Assembly (NCBI GenBank): GCA_001798565.1 | Contig: MGSR01000121.1 | Coordinates: 754 to 6,447, forward strand | Reading direction: 5' to 3' | DNA: 5,694 bases | Source: Deltaproteobacteria bacterium RIFCSPLOWO2_12_FULL_60_16 | GTDB lineage: Bacteria; Desulfobacterota; Binatia; UBA9968 | Shown here: piece after piece, positions 1-5,694 of the stretch | Numbering within the stretch: the first letter of the stretch is position 1 | How the letters are laid out: every line of letters starts with the position of its first letter | Program-made: the position numbers and the translations under genes | Notes under the pieces: model-generated | Told to the model about the DNA's origin: nothing | Database searches by the model: none | The model's input: only the letters and a program-made list of their open reading frames with translations

Positions 1-458
1 GCCTCAGGGTCAACGGGGAGGTCAAAGAAGTCGCAACCGAAACCAACAAGACCCTATTGGAGGTGCTGCGCGAAGATCTTGGGCTGACCGGCACCAAACA
101 CGGTTGTGAGCTGGGTGAGTGCGGAACCTGTACGGTCCTGATGAGCGACGAACCGGTCCTTTCCTGTTTAGTGTTGGGACTGGAGGCTGAGGGTTCTGAG
201 ATCGTCACCGTCGAAGGGATGACGCAGGAAGGCCGGCAGCATCCGCTCCAGAAGAGCTTTGCGGCGCTCGGGGCCGCGCAATGCGGCTACTGTATCCCGG
301 GGATCCTGCTCACGGCGAAGGCTCTGCTCGATAAAAATCGCCATCCGAGCCGGGACGAGATCCGTGAGGCCCTGTCAGGAAACCTGTGCCGGTGCACCGG
401 CTACACCAAAATCCTTCAAGCCGTCGAGCTTGCCGCTAGAGGCGAGGAGGCACGATGA
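1..458 (+). CDS. Molybdenum hydroxylase (xanthine dehydrogenase family) small [2Fe-2S] subunit, 5' partial; HcrC-like
   Basis: The iron-sulfur subunit passes electrons between the molybdenum site of the large subunit and the FAD subunit in a cytoplasmic hydroxylase or reductase. The frame is open from position 3 to the TGA at 456-458, giving 151 visible residues beginning LRVNGEVKEV. Family members are about 150-165 aa, so only a few N-terminal residues, including the start codon, lie outside the window. Both clusters are complete. The N-terminal plant-ferredoxin-type site is C-x4-C-x2-C-x11-C, spanning KHGCELGECGTC to the later LSC. The C-terminal helical-domain site is C-x2-C-x31-C-x-C, from QCGYC to CRCTGY. 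The gene overlaps the large-subunit gene by four bases (ATGA), which suggests translational coupling. The family assignment is very secure. Calling it the HcrC-type subunit rests on the neighbouring FAD and large subunits, because this subunit alone does not discriminate between substrates. Confidence 0.95.
   Translation, partial: LRVNGEVKEVATETNKTLLEVLREDLGLTGTKHGCELGECGTCTVLMSDEPVLSCLVLGLEAEGSEIVTVEGMTQEGRQHPLQKSFAALGAAQCGYCIPGILLTAKALLDKNRHPSRDEIREALSGNLCRCTGYTKILQAVELAARGEEAR
444..450 (+). promoter_or_regulatory. Ribosome binding site of the large-subunit gene
   Basis: GAGGAGG lies inside the last codons of the small-subunit gene, four bases before the ATG at 455. It is a strong Shine-Dalgarno sequence at slightly short spacing. 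It supports this start, as does the following SVIGKPLPKIDA, which is where family members normally begin. Confidence 0.7.
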
Positions 459-2830
459 GAAAGAAAAGTTTTTCCGTCATCGGGAAGCCCCTGCCAAAGA
501 TCGATGCAATGGCCAAGTGCGCGGGGGAGACTGTCTATGCCGATGATCTAAATCTCCCGCGCATGATCTATGCGAAGCTGCTGCGCAGCCCACACCCGCA
601 CGCGCGGGTCCTAAGCATCCATACCGAGCGGGCGCGGCAGCTCGAAGGCGTGTGCGCGGTCATTACAGGTAAAGATTTACCGGAGAAGTTCGGCATCATG
701 CCCTCGACTCAGGACGAAGAAGCACTGGCTGTGGAAAAGGTGCGGTATGCGGGCGATCCGGTGGCGGCTGTAGCGGCGACCAGCGAGACTCTCGCCGAAA
801 AGGCCCTCGGCTATATCGATGTCGAATATGAGACTTTGAAACCCATTCTTTCCATTGAAGAGGCGCTCGCTTCGACCGAGGAGAGCGAGCGGATCCATAC
901 ATGGAACCGGCGCGCCAACATTCAGAAGGCCGTCTCCCTTGAATTCGGCGACGTCGAGGGCGCTTTCGCTCAGTCGGACCATATTTTCGAAGGCACCTAT
1001 TTCTATCAGGGAAACACTCATCTTCCGATGGAGCAGTACTGCGCCGTAGGCTTATACGGTCCGGACGACAAACTGACGGTATGGTCTTCGACCCAGACCC
1101 CCCACTATCTCCACCGTGCCCTCGCCAAGGTCCTCGGACTTCCCGCGAGCCGGATCCGGGTCATCGCCACTCCAGTCGGGGGCGGCTTCGGCGGCAAGAG
1201 CGATCCTTTTTCTCACGAGATCTGCGCGGCCAAGCTCTCGATGATCACGAGGAGACCGGTCAAATTCACGCTCACACGCGAAGAGTGTTTCTACGTGCAC
1301 CGCGGTAGACATCCGGTGAAGATGTGGATGAAAACCGGGGTAAAAGACGACGGAACGCTGCAAGCGATGCAGTTTAAGACTTTTCTCGACGGCGGCGGCT
1401 ATAGCAGCTACGGTTTGGCGTCGGTTTACTATACGGGCGCTCTGCAAACAGTGACCTATAAGTTGCCTGCCTATAAGTTCGAAGGAGTGCGCGTTTTTAC
1501 CAATAAGCCGCCATGCGGGCCGAAACGCGGCCACGGTGCGCCCCAGCCTCGCTTCGCCTTGGAGATTCAGCTCGATGAGATCGCGGAAAAGCTCGGCATG
1601 GACCCGATCGACTTGAGGCTCAAGCAACTGGTTGAGCCCAACACAGAGACGGTGAACGGCCTGAAAATCACCACCACAGGGCTGAGAGAATGCATTGAAA
1701 AAGTTGCGGCAAGAGCGGAGTGGAAAAAGAAGTTCCGCAAGCTTCCTTTCGGCCACGGCATCGGCTTCGCTGCCAGCGCCTATATCAGCGGGGCGGGACT
1801 GCCTATTTATTGGAATGAAATGCCGCACTCGGGAGTGCAGATCCGGCTGGATCGGGGCGGAGGAATCACGATCTTTTGCGGCTCCACAGACATCGGACAG
1901 GGCTCCGATTCCATCCTGGCCTATGTAGTGGCGGAGGAATTTGGCGTGGACCCGGCCGATATCCGCGTAGTGACGGCGGATACGGATCTTACACCGGTCG
2001 ATCTGGGCAGCTACTCAAGCCGGGTGACGATCATGACCGGCAACGCCGCGATCCAGGCCAGCGGCAAGCTCAAGCAGATGCTCCTCGAAGTGGCGACCGA
2101 TGCCCTTGAGGTGCCCGCGGACGATCTCGAGTTCGCCGACGGACAGATCAGGAGCGTGAGTCTCCGGGAGCGGGGCATGAGTTTTGCTGACTGCGCGCGC
2201 AAAGCGGAGGGGAAGTTTGGCACTCTGGGCGCGACCGGCAGCTACTGGCCGCCCAAAAATCCTAGAGACTTTAAGGGTTCCGGAGTGGGTCCGACGCCGG
2301 CCTACACCTTCTCTACGGCCATCGTGGAGCTTCACTGCGACAGCGGGACGGGTGAGATCAAAATCGACAAGGTCTGGATCGCCCACGATTGCGGACGGGC
2401 CTTCAATCCTCTGCTGGTAGAGGGCCAGACGGAAGGGAGCGTCTATATGGCTTTGGGCGAGGCGTTGATGGAAGAGCAGATCTTCCGCAAGAACGGCCTG
2501 CATAAATTTCCTTCCATTCTGGAATACAAGAGCCCGACCACGCTGGAGACGCCGGAGATCGAAACGATCCTGGTGGAAACCGACGATCCCGAAGGTCCCT
2601 ACGGGGCCAAAGAGGCAGGGCAAGGGCCGCTTTTACCCGTGGTTCCCGCGGTCTCCAATGCCGTTTACGACGCCATTGGGGTGAGAATCCACGAGATTCC
2701 GATCTCACCCGATAAAATCATTAGAGCTCTTGAAGGAAGGCTGAAGCCGGTTTCGATTCCTGGCTTTCAATTTCCCCCACCGATCAAATGGCAGCCGGGA
2801 GAAGGCGTGCAGGTGACGCAGAAGAGTTGA
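455..2830 (+). CDS. Molybdenum hydroxylase large (molybdopterin-binding) subunit, 4-hydroxybenzoyl-CoA reductase alpha (HcrA)-like
   Basis: This 791-residue catalytic subunit should bind a molybdopterin cofactor and carry out oxidative or reductive hydroxyl chemistry on an aromatic substrate or CoA thioester. The N-terminal hammerhead domain (about residues 8-135) starts with SVIGKPLPKIDA and contains LRSPHPHARV. Cofactor motifs follow in family order: GGGFGGK at 242-248, CGPKRGHG at 354-361, GQG at 481-483 in the STDIGQGSD segment, and GAKEAG near the C-terminus. In that last motif E720 corresponds to the conserved general-base glutamate of the family. The C-G-x-x-R-G-H-G loop resembles HcrA of 4-hydroxybenzoyl-CoA reductase as I recall it. 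It differs from the A-Y-R-C-S-F-R loop of form I CO dehydrogenase and from the usual FRGFGGPQ of xanthine dehydrogenase. Length is normal (about 750-800 aa), with no frameshift or signal peptide. The gene overlaps the small-subunit gene by four bases and ends three bases before the FAD-subunit gene. The family is certain; the exact substrate is not. Confidence 0.93.
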   Translation: MRKKSFSVIGKPLPKIDAMAKCAGETVYADDLNLPRMIYAKLLRSPHPHARVLSIHTERARQLEGVCAVITGKDLPEKFGIMPSTQDEEALAVEKVRYAGDPVAAVAATSETLAEKALGYIDVEYETLKPILSIEEALASTEESERIHTWNRRANIQKAVSLEFGDVEGAFAQSDHIFEGTYFYQGNTHLPMEQYCAVGLYGPDDKLTVWSSTQTPHYLHRALAKVLGLPASRIRVIATPVGGGFGGKSDPFSHEICAAKLSMITRRPVKFTLTREECFYVHRGRHPVKMWMKTGVKDDGTLQAMQFKTFLDGGGYSSYGLASVYYTGALQTVTYKLPAYKFEGVRVFTNKPPCGPKRGHGAPQPRFALEIQLDEIAEKLGMDPIDLRLKQLVEPNTETVNGLKITTTGLRECIEKVAARAEWKKKFRKLPFGHGIGFAASAYISGAGLPIYWNEMPHSGVQIRLDRGGGITIFCGSTDIGQGSDSILAYVVAEEFGVDPADIRVVTADTDLTPVDLGSYSSRVTIMTGNAAIQASGKLKQMLLEVATDALEVPADDLEFADGQIRSVSLRERGMSFADCARKAEGKFGTLGATGSYWPPKNPRDFKGSGVGPTPAYTFSTAIVELHCDSGTGEIKIDKVWIAHDCGRAFNPLLVEGQTEGSVYMALGEALMEEQIFRKNGLHKFPSILEYKSPTTLETPEIETILVETDDPEGPYGAKEAGQGPLLPVVPAVSNAVYDAIGVRIHEIPISPDKIIRALEGRLKPVSIPGFQFPPPIKWQPGEGVQVTQKS

Positions 2831-2833
2831 ACT

Positions 2834-3874
2834 ATGCTGAGACTACCGGACTTTCATTACATCCGGCCTCGATCTTTGAAAGAGGCCATCAAAGTATTGG
2901 CTGATTTAGGAGCCGAGGCGATGGTAGTGGCGGGCGGGACGGATGTCTATCCGAAGATGAAGCGGGGGCAGTTCACCCCGCGCCATTTGGTTTCGCTGAG
3001 GACCCTACGGGAACTCAAGGGGATTCGCCGTGGCAAAGAAGGAATTTGGATAGGAGCCGGGGAGACGCTAACAGCGATCTCCGGGCATCGGCTGGTCTCG
3101 AAGCAGTTTCCAGCGCTCGCCCATGCAGCGGAGTCGGTGTCCACACCGCAGCTACGCAACATGGGGACGATTGGCGGCAACGTGCTGGTGGACACGCGGT
3201 GCAATTATTACGACCAGACCTTTTTTTGGCGGCAAGCTGTGGGGTTTTGTATGAAGAAGGACGGAGATATCTGTCTGGTGGCCCCCGGCAGTGCGAAGTG
3301 TCTGGCTATTTCTTCTTCGGATACGGCGCCAGTGTTGGTGAGTTTGGGGGCGGAGGCTGTGTTGGTGGGGAGTCAAGGGGAGCGACGCGTGAAGCTTGCG
3401 GAACTGTATCAGGACGACGGGATGAACTATTTGACCAAGCGCAGCGATGAAGTGCTTCGGGGTCTTCTGATTCCCCAGGAGGCTTTGGGATGGCGAAACG
3501 TCTATTGGAAGCTTCGGCGTCGGGGATCGTTCGACTTCCCGATCCTTGGAGTGGCGGCGGCGCTCGACATGGGTAATGGAGGTAAGTGCCGGTATGCGCG
3601 GGTGGTGTTGACGGCGGTTTCGCCGGCACCGAAAATTGTGGCGGAAGCGAGTCGATTGCTGGAAGGTAAAAAAATCACAACGGAATTGATTGAGGCGGTC
3701 TCTGAGGCAGCGGTGAAGGTGGCGCATCCGTTGGACAATGCGGATTTGGATTACTGGTACCGCAAGCGTATGACTAGGGTTTACGTAAAAAGGGCTCTGG
3801 CTGAGTTAACAGGACTAAAACTAGAGACTGAAAAAGTGGTGCAGGAACCAGTAAAAGATGAGAAAGGACCTTAG
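2834..3874 (+). CDS. Molybdenum hydroxylase FAD subunit with [4Fe-4S] insert, 4-hydroxybenzoyl-CoA reductase beta (HcrB)-like
   Basis: The 346-residue flavoprotein subunit links the iron-sulfur clusters to the external electron carrier. The FAD-binding domain shows VVAGGTDVYP (31-40) and GTIGGN (111-116), the two flavin pyrophosphate loops. The C-terminal CO-dehydrogenase-flavoprotein-type domain begins around RRRGSFDFPILGVAAAL (228-244). Directly after TIGGNVLVD comes an insert absent from ordinary xanthine dehydrogenase or CO dehydrogenase flavin subunits, with cysteines at 123, 139, 147 and 156. Its spacing of 16, 8 and 9 equals, from memory, the ligand spacing of the extra [4Fe-4S] cluster in Thauera aromatica HcrB. 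That cluster is thought to help low-potential electrons enter and drive reductive dehydroxylation. The ATG at 2834 follows the large-subunit stop after three bases and has only a weak GAAGAG upstream, so coupling is likely. Leucine codon use is unusual, with 13 TTG. The last 17 bases overlap the next gene. An uncharacterised relative with another aromatic substrate is the main alternative. Confidence 0.92.
   Translation: MLRLPDFHYIRPRSLKEAIKVLADLGAEAMVVAGGTDVYPKMKRGQFTPRHLVSLRTLRELKGIRRGKEGIWIGAGETLTAISGHRLVSKQFPALAHAAESVSTPQLRNMGTIGGNVLVDTRCNYYDQTFFWRQAVGFCMKKDGDICLVAPGSAKCLAISSSDTAPVLVSLGAEAVLVGSQGERRVKLAELYQDDGMNYLTKRSDEVLRGLLIPQEALGWRNVYWKLRRRGSFDFPILGVAAALDMGNGGKCRYARVVLTAVSPAPKIVAEASRLLEGKKITTELIEAVSEAAVKVAHPLDNADLDYWYRKRMTRVYVKRALAELTGLKLETEKVVQEPVKDEKGP
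3200..3301 (+). other. Four-cysteine [4Fe-4S] cluster insert within the FAD subunit
   Basis: The cysteine codons are at 3200-3202, 3248-3250, 3272-3274 and 3299-3301. They encode C123, C139, C147 and C156 in a segment containing RCNYYDQ, GFCMKK, DICLVA and AKCLAI. This segment sits between the second FAD loop and the next beta strand (DTAPVLVSLGAEA). It is the sequence signature separating 4-hydroxybenzoyl-CoA-reductase-type flavin subunits from other members of the family. All four ligands are present, so the cluster is probably assembled; that last step is inferred. Confidence 0.85.
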
Positions 3875-5285
3875 CGGCTTTCTCGAAGAGCTGCAGGAGC
3901 GGCTTCCCGATGATCTGGTTCGTGTCGAGCGGGCGATATCCCCGGCCCATTTCGAGGTCACCGCTATCCTTCAACACCTGGAAAATGACCAGAAGTTTCC
4001 CGCGCTGCTTTTCGAAAAGCCGCTGGACGTTTCTGGAAAACCCTCTTCCTTTCCGCTTTTAAGCAACGTTTTTGCTACGCGGCGCCGCTGCGCCCTGGGC
4101 TTGGGATTGGCTCCAGAATATGAGGGGCTGGGATTGAGCCTGGAATATGCGCGCCGGGAGGCGATACTGCTTCCGCCCGTGATTATTCCTAAGCAAGAAG
4201 CCCCGGTCAAAGAAACGGTGCAGCGCGGCGAGGAGGTCGATCTTTACGAGTTTCCGATCGTGCGCCACCACGCGATGGACCCAGCCCCCTATATAGACAT
4301 GACTCCGGTAATGAAGGACCCTGACGGAGATTTTTACAACGTCGCTTTTCTGCGCACCATGCTTAAAGGGCCAAGAAGGCTGGGCATCCATATGTCTCCC
4401 AGACATAACTGGCAGATCCACCGGAAGAATGAAGAAAAAAAACGGCCCACGCCGGTTGCCATAGTGATAAGCCATCATCCTTCGTTCTATCTGGGGGCTT
4501 TGAATGTCTCCCCCTTCGGAGTTGACGATTACGCCCGCATAGGAGCCATTATGGGAGAACCGCTCCGGCTCACGGCCTCCGAGACCTTGGGCAAGGATTT
4601 TATGGTGCCGGCGGACGCCGAGATCGTGATCGAAGGTCATGTGCTGCCGAACCTCAAGGAGGCCGAGGGCCCCTTTGGCGAATTCACGGGCTATTACGGA
4701 CCTCAGAGGCTTCGCTGGGTCATCGAGGTGACCGCGGTCACGCACCGCAGGCATGCCGTCTTTCAGCACATTTTCACGGGCCATCGCGATACCTGGGTCC
4801 TGGGGGGAATTCCCAAGGAGGGGAGCCTCTTCAATCTCATTCGCGGAGTCGTGCCCACCACTAAGGCGGTCCATTTCCCCATCTCGGGTGGTTGTCGATT
4901 TAACTGCTACATCTCTATCGACAAGAAGGTGGACGGCGAGAGCAAGCAAGCCGCCTTGACGGCCCTGGGGGCGTGCGACTTCGTCAAACACGTTGTTGTG
5001 GTGGACGCCGACATCAACATCTATAATGAAGAAGAGGTTATGTGGGCTGTGGCGACGCGGGTGCAGGCGGACCAGGATGTGGACATCATCAGGAACGTCA
5101 AGGGAAACACCCTCGATCCGTCCCAGACCGACGACATCATGACCGCGAAGATGATCATTGACGCAACCCGGCCGGTGCAGCGACCCTTTGCCGCGCGGGT
5201 GGAGGTGCCGGAGGAGGCTTTGTCCCGGGTCAGATTGGAAGATTTTATCTCCCGCGCTGATCTTGAGCGGTTGCCCAAGGCGTAA
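3858..5285 (+). CDS. UbiD-family prenylated-FMN-dependent (de)carboxylase, copy 1
   Basis: This 475-residue cytoplasmic enzyme belongs to the UbiD family, which reversibly decarboxylates or carboxylates aromatic and unsaturated acids using prenylated FMN, a divalent metal and potassium. The N-terminal KDLSGFLEEL and the TRRRCALGLG segment are typical of the family. Expected active-site residues are visible. N161 and R166, five apart, fit the metal and flavin positions of Fdc1 (N168, R173). E270 and E275 in EGPFGEFTGYYG fit the catalytic glutamates (E277, E282). E234 in MGEP is a candidate metal ligand. The N-to-R segment reads NVAFLR, unlike the common N-x-G-x-Y-R. Length is normal (about 450-500 aa). 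The ATG overlaps the FAD-subunit gene by 17 bases, with AGGA at 3843-3846 eleven bases upstream. A UbiD-like subunit of a phenylphosphate-carboxylase-type or hydroxyarylate decarboxylase complex is plausible. The substrate is unknown, and no UbiX flavin prenyltransferase gene is in view. Confidence 0.93.
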   Translation: MRKDLSGFLEELQERLPDDLVRVERAISPAHFEVTAILQHLENDQKFPALLFEKPLDVSGKPSSFPLLSNVFATRRRCALGLGLAPEYEGLGLSLEYARREAILLPPVIIPKQEAPVKETVQRGEEVDLYEFPIVRHHAMDPAPYIDMTPVMKDPDGDFYNVAFLRTMLKGPRRLGIHMSPRHNWQIHRKNEEKKRPTPVAIVISHHPSFYLGALNVSPFGVDDYARIGAIMGEPLRLTASETLGKDFMVPADAEIVIEGHVLPNLKEAEGPFGEFTGYYGPQRLRWVIEVTAVTHRRHAVFQHIFTGHRDTWVLGGIPKEGSLFNLIRGVVPTTKAVHFPISGGCRFNCYISIDKKVDGESKQAALTALGACDFVKHVVVVDADINIYNEEEVMWAVATRVQADQDVDIIRNVKGNTLDPSQTDDIMTAKMIIDATRPVQRPFAARVEVPEEALSRVRLEDFISRADLERLPKA

Positions 5286-5305
5286 GACAGAGAGCGAGTA
5301 TCATA

Positions 5306-5455
5306 ATGGCGAGGATTTTCTGGGCTACTTGTCCCAAATGCGGGGGAGAATTTTACTGCCATTGGCAGGAGTTCAGGCATAAGAAGATACAGCTTCTCTG
5401 CCCCTTTTGCGGCCATCGTTTTTTGGACGAAGAGAGTCCGAAGATTATAGAGTAG
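5306..5455 (+). CDS. Small zinc-ribbon protein between two UbiD genes
   Basis: A 49-residue protein begins MARIFWATCPKCGG and ends ESPKIIE before TAG at 5453-5455. It has two zinc knuckles, CPKC at residues 9-12 and CPFC at 32-35, plus C18, H19 and H37. This is the layout of a rubredoxin-like zinc ribbon. It lies 20 bases after the first UbiD gene and 18 bases before the second, with only a weak purine-rich AGAGAGCGAG upstream. The coding potential is credible because the knuckles are paired and the spacing to both neighbours is operon-like. I do not recognise a named family. Hydroxyarylate decarboxylases of the BsdBCD/VdcBCD type have a small zinc-ribbon-like D subunit of roughly 75-80 aa beside a UbiD-type C subunit, so a small-subunit or assembly role is an analogy, not a proven homology. 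A regulatory or nucleic-acid-binding role is a less likely alternative. Confidence 0.8.
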   Translation: MARIFWATCPKCGGEFYCHWQEFRHKKIQLLCPFCGHRFLDEESPKIIE

Positions 5456-5459
5456 GAGG
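5454..5459 (+). promoter_or_regulatory. Ribosome binding site of the second UbiD gene
   Basis: AGGAGG overlaps the stop codon of the zinc-ribbon gene and lies 14 bases before the ATG at 5474, which is longer than the usual 5-10. No in-frame ATG, GTG or TTG exists between the stop at 5453 and 5474, so 5474 is the most upstream possible start. Confidence 0.6.
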
Positions 5460-5473
5460 TAGCCAATCTTTTT

Positions 5474-5694
5474 ATGTCTCAAGACCTGCGCAGCTTCATC
5501 GAAAAAGTCCGGCAGGAATCTCCTGAGGAGGTCTTAACCATCAGCAAAGAGGTGGATCCTCGCTTCGAGATCACGGCTCTGGTGGTTAAGCTGGAGCAGG
5601 AGAGGCGGTTTCCTATCATGGTCTTTGAGAACGTTAAGGGCACCAAATTCCCTGTCGTGACAAATGTGCACGCCTCGCGCCGACGCCTGGCCTC
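5474..5694 (+). CDS. UbiD-family prenylated-FMN-dependent (de)carboxylase, copy 2, 3' partial
   Basis: The first 73 residues of a second UbiD-family protein run open to the window end; about 400 residues are missing, including the whole active site. It begins MSQDLRSFIEKVRQE and contains VDPRFEITALVVKLEQ, FPIMVFENVKGTKFPVV and TNVHASRRRLA, all typical of the family's N-terminal region. It aligns with copy 1 along its visible length (KDLSGFLEEL against QDLRSFIEKV, TRRRCA against SRRRLA). It lacks one residue near PRFEITA and about four in the segment after VFEN, where copy 1 reads KPLDVSGKPSS. The two are therefore diverged paralogues, not a recent duplication. The family match is strong for an N-terminus, but activity cannot be judged without the E-x-x-x-x-E motif. 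Confidence 0.88.
   Translation, partial: MSQDLRSFIEKVRQESPEEVLTISKEVDPRFEITALVVKLEQERRFPIMVFENVKGTKFPVVTNVHASRRRLA

Noticed and set aside
57..59. TTG as the start of the small-subunit gene
   Set aside because: The frame is open to the window's first bases and encodes LRVNGEVKEVATETNKTLL upstream, the normal beginning of the ferredoxin fold, so this TTG is an internal leucine.
1052..1828. Long antisense reading frame (258 codons) opposite the large-subunit gene
   Set aside because: It lies wholly opposite a gene with strong family motifs and its translation shows no recognisable domain. It is a by-product of GC-rich codon structure.
455..2830. Aerobic CO dehydrogenase large subunit (CoxL)
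   Set aside because: The A-Y-R-C-S-F-R loop required in form I CoxL is absent, and the partner FAD subunit has the HcrB-type cluster insert.
3222..3228. Run of seven T in the FAD-subunit gene as a possible sequencing error or frameshift
   Set aside because: The correct frame and the four cysteine spacings are preserved across the run.
4435..4442. Run of eight A as a possible frameshift slippery site in the first UbiD gene
   Set aside because: The zero frame gives conserved UbiD sequence on both sides (NEEKKRPTPVAIV), with full length and normal C-terminus, so no shift is needed.
4059..4991. Long antisense reading frame (310 codons) opposite the first UbiD gene
   Set aside because: It lies opposite a complete conserved UbiD gene and its translation has no coherent motifs, so it is a shadow frame.
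5021..5482. Antisense frame and a competing + frame (5158-5382) across the zinc-ribbon gene
   Set aside because: Both mostly overlap the conserved UbiD C-terminus. The 5306-5455 frame alone gives paired zinc knuckles and fits the gap between genes.

Overview
This window is a fully coding, single-strand (+) stretch of a bacterial catabolic operon, truncated at both ends. Base composition is moderately GC-rich (estimated by eye in the high 50s percent). Six genes read in one direction with junctions of -17 to +20 bases. There is no non-coding stretch over 300 bases, no RNA gene, no mobile element, no CRISPR array, and no terminator that I can see. The host cannot be fixed from this window. The enzyme families point to an anaerobic or facultative aromatic-compound degrader, such as a deltaproteobacterium-like lineage or an uncultured soil or sediment lineage; this is inference.

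Positions 1-3874 encode a complete three-subunit molybdenum hydroxylase of the xanthine dehydrogenase family, in the order small [2Fe-2S] subunit (5' end missing), large molybdopterin subunit, FAD subunit. The FAD subunit carries a four-cysteine insert (C123, C139, C147, C156). Its spacing matches, from memory, the extra [4Fe-4S] cluster site of 4-hydroxybenzoyl-CoA reductase (HcrB). The large subunit has an HcrA-like C-G-x-x-R-G-H-G active-site loop rather than the CO dehydrogenase A-Y-R-C-S-F-R loop. Together these make a 4-hydroxybenzoyl-CoA-reductase-type enzyme the best call, although the true substrate is unproven.

Positions 3858-5694 encode two UbiD-family (prenylated-FMN) decarboxylases or carboxylases in tandem. 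The first is complete (475 aa) and the second is cut by the window end after its first 73 residues. Between them lies a 49-residue zinc-ribbon protein at 5306-5455 with two C-x-x-C knuckles, which is easy to miss in automatic annotation.

A working model, which is inference, is an aromatic-acid pathway. The UbiD pair would carboxylate or decarboxylate an aromatic substrate, possibly as a heteromeric complex with the zinc-ribbon protein as a small subunit. The molybdenum enzyme would remove or add a ring hydroxyl on the CoA thioester. Anaerobic phenol degradation (phenylphosphate carboxylase PpcA/PpcD, then 4-hydroxybenzoyl-CoA reductase) is the closest known logic. No CoA ligase, phenylphosphate synthase or UbiX lies in the window to confirm it.
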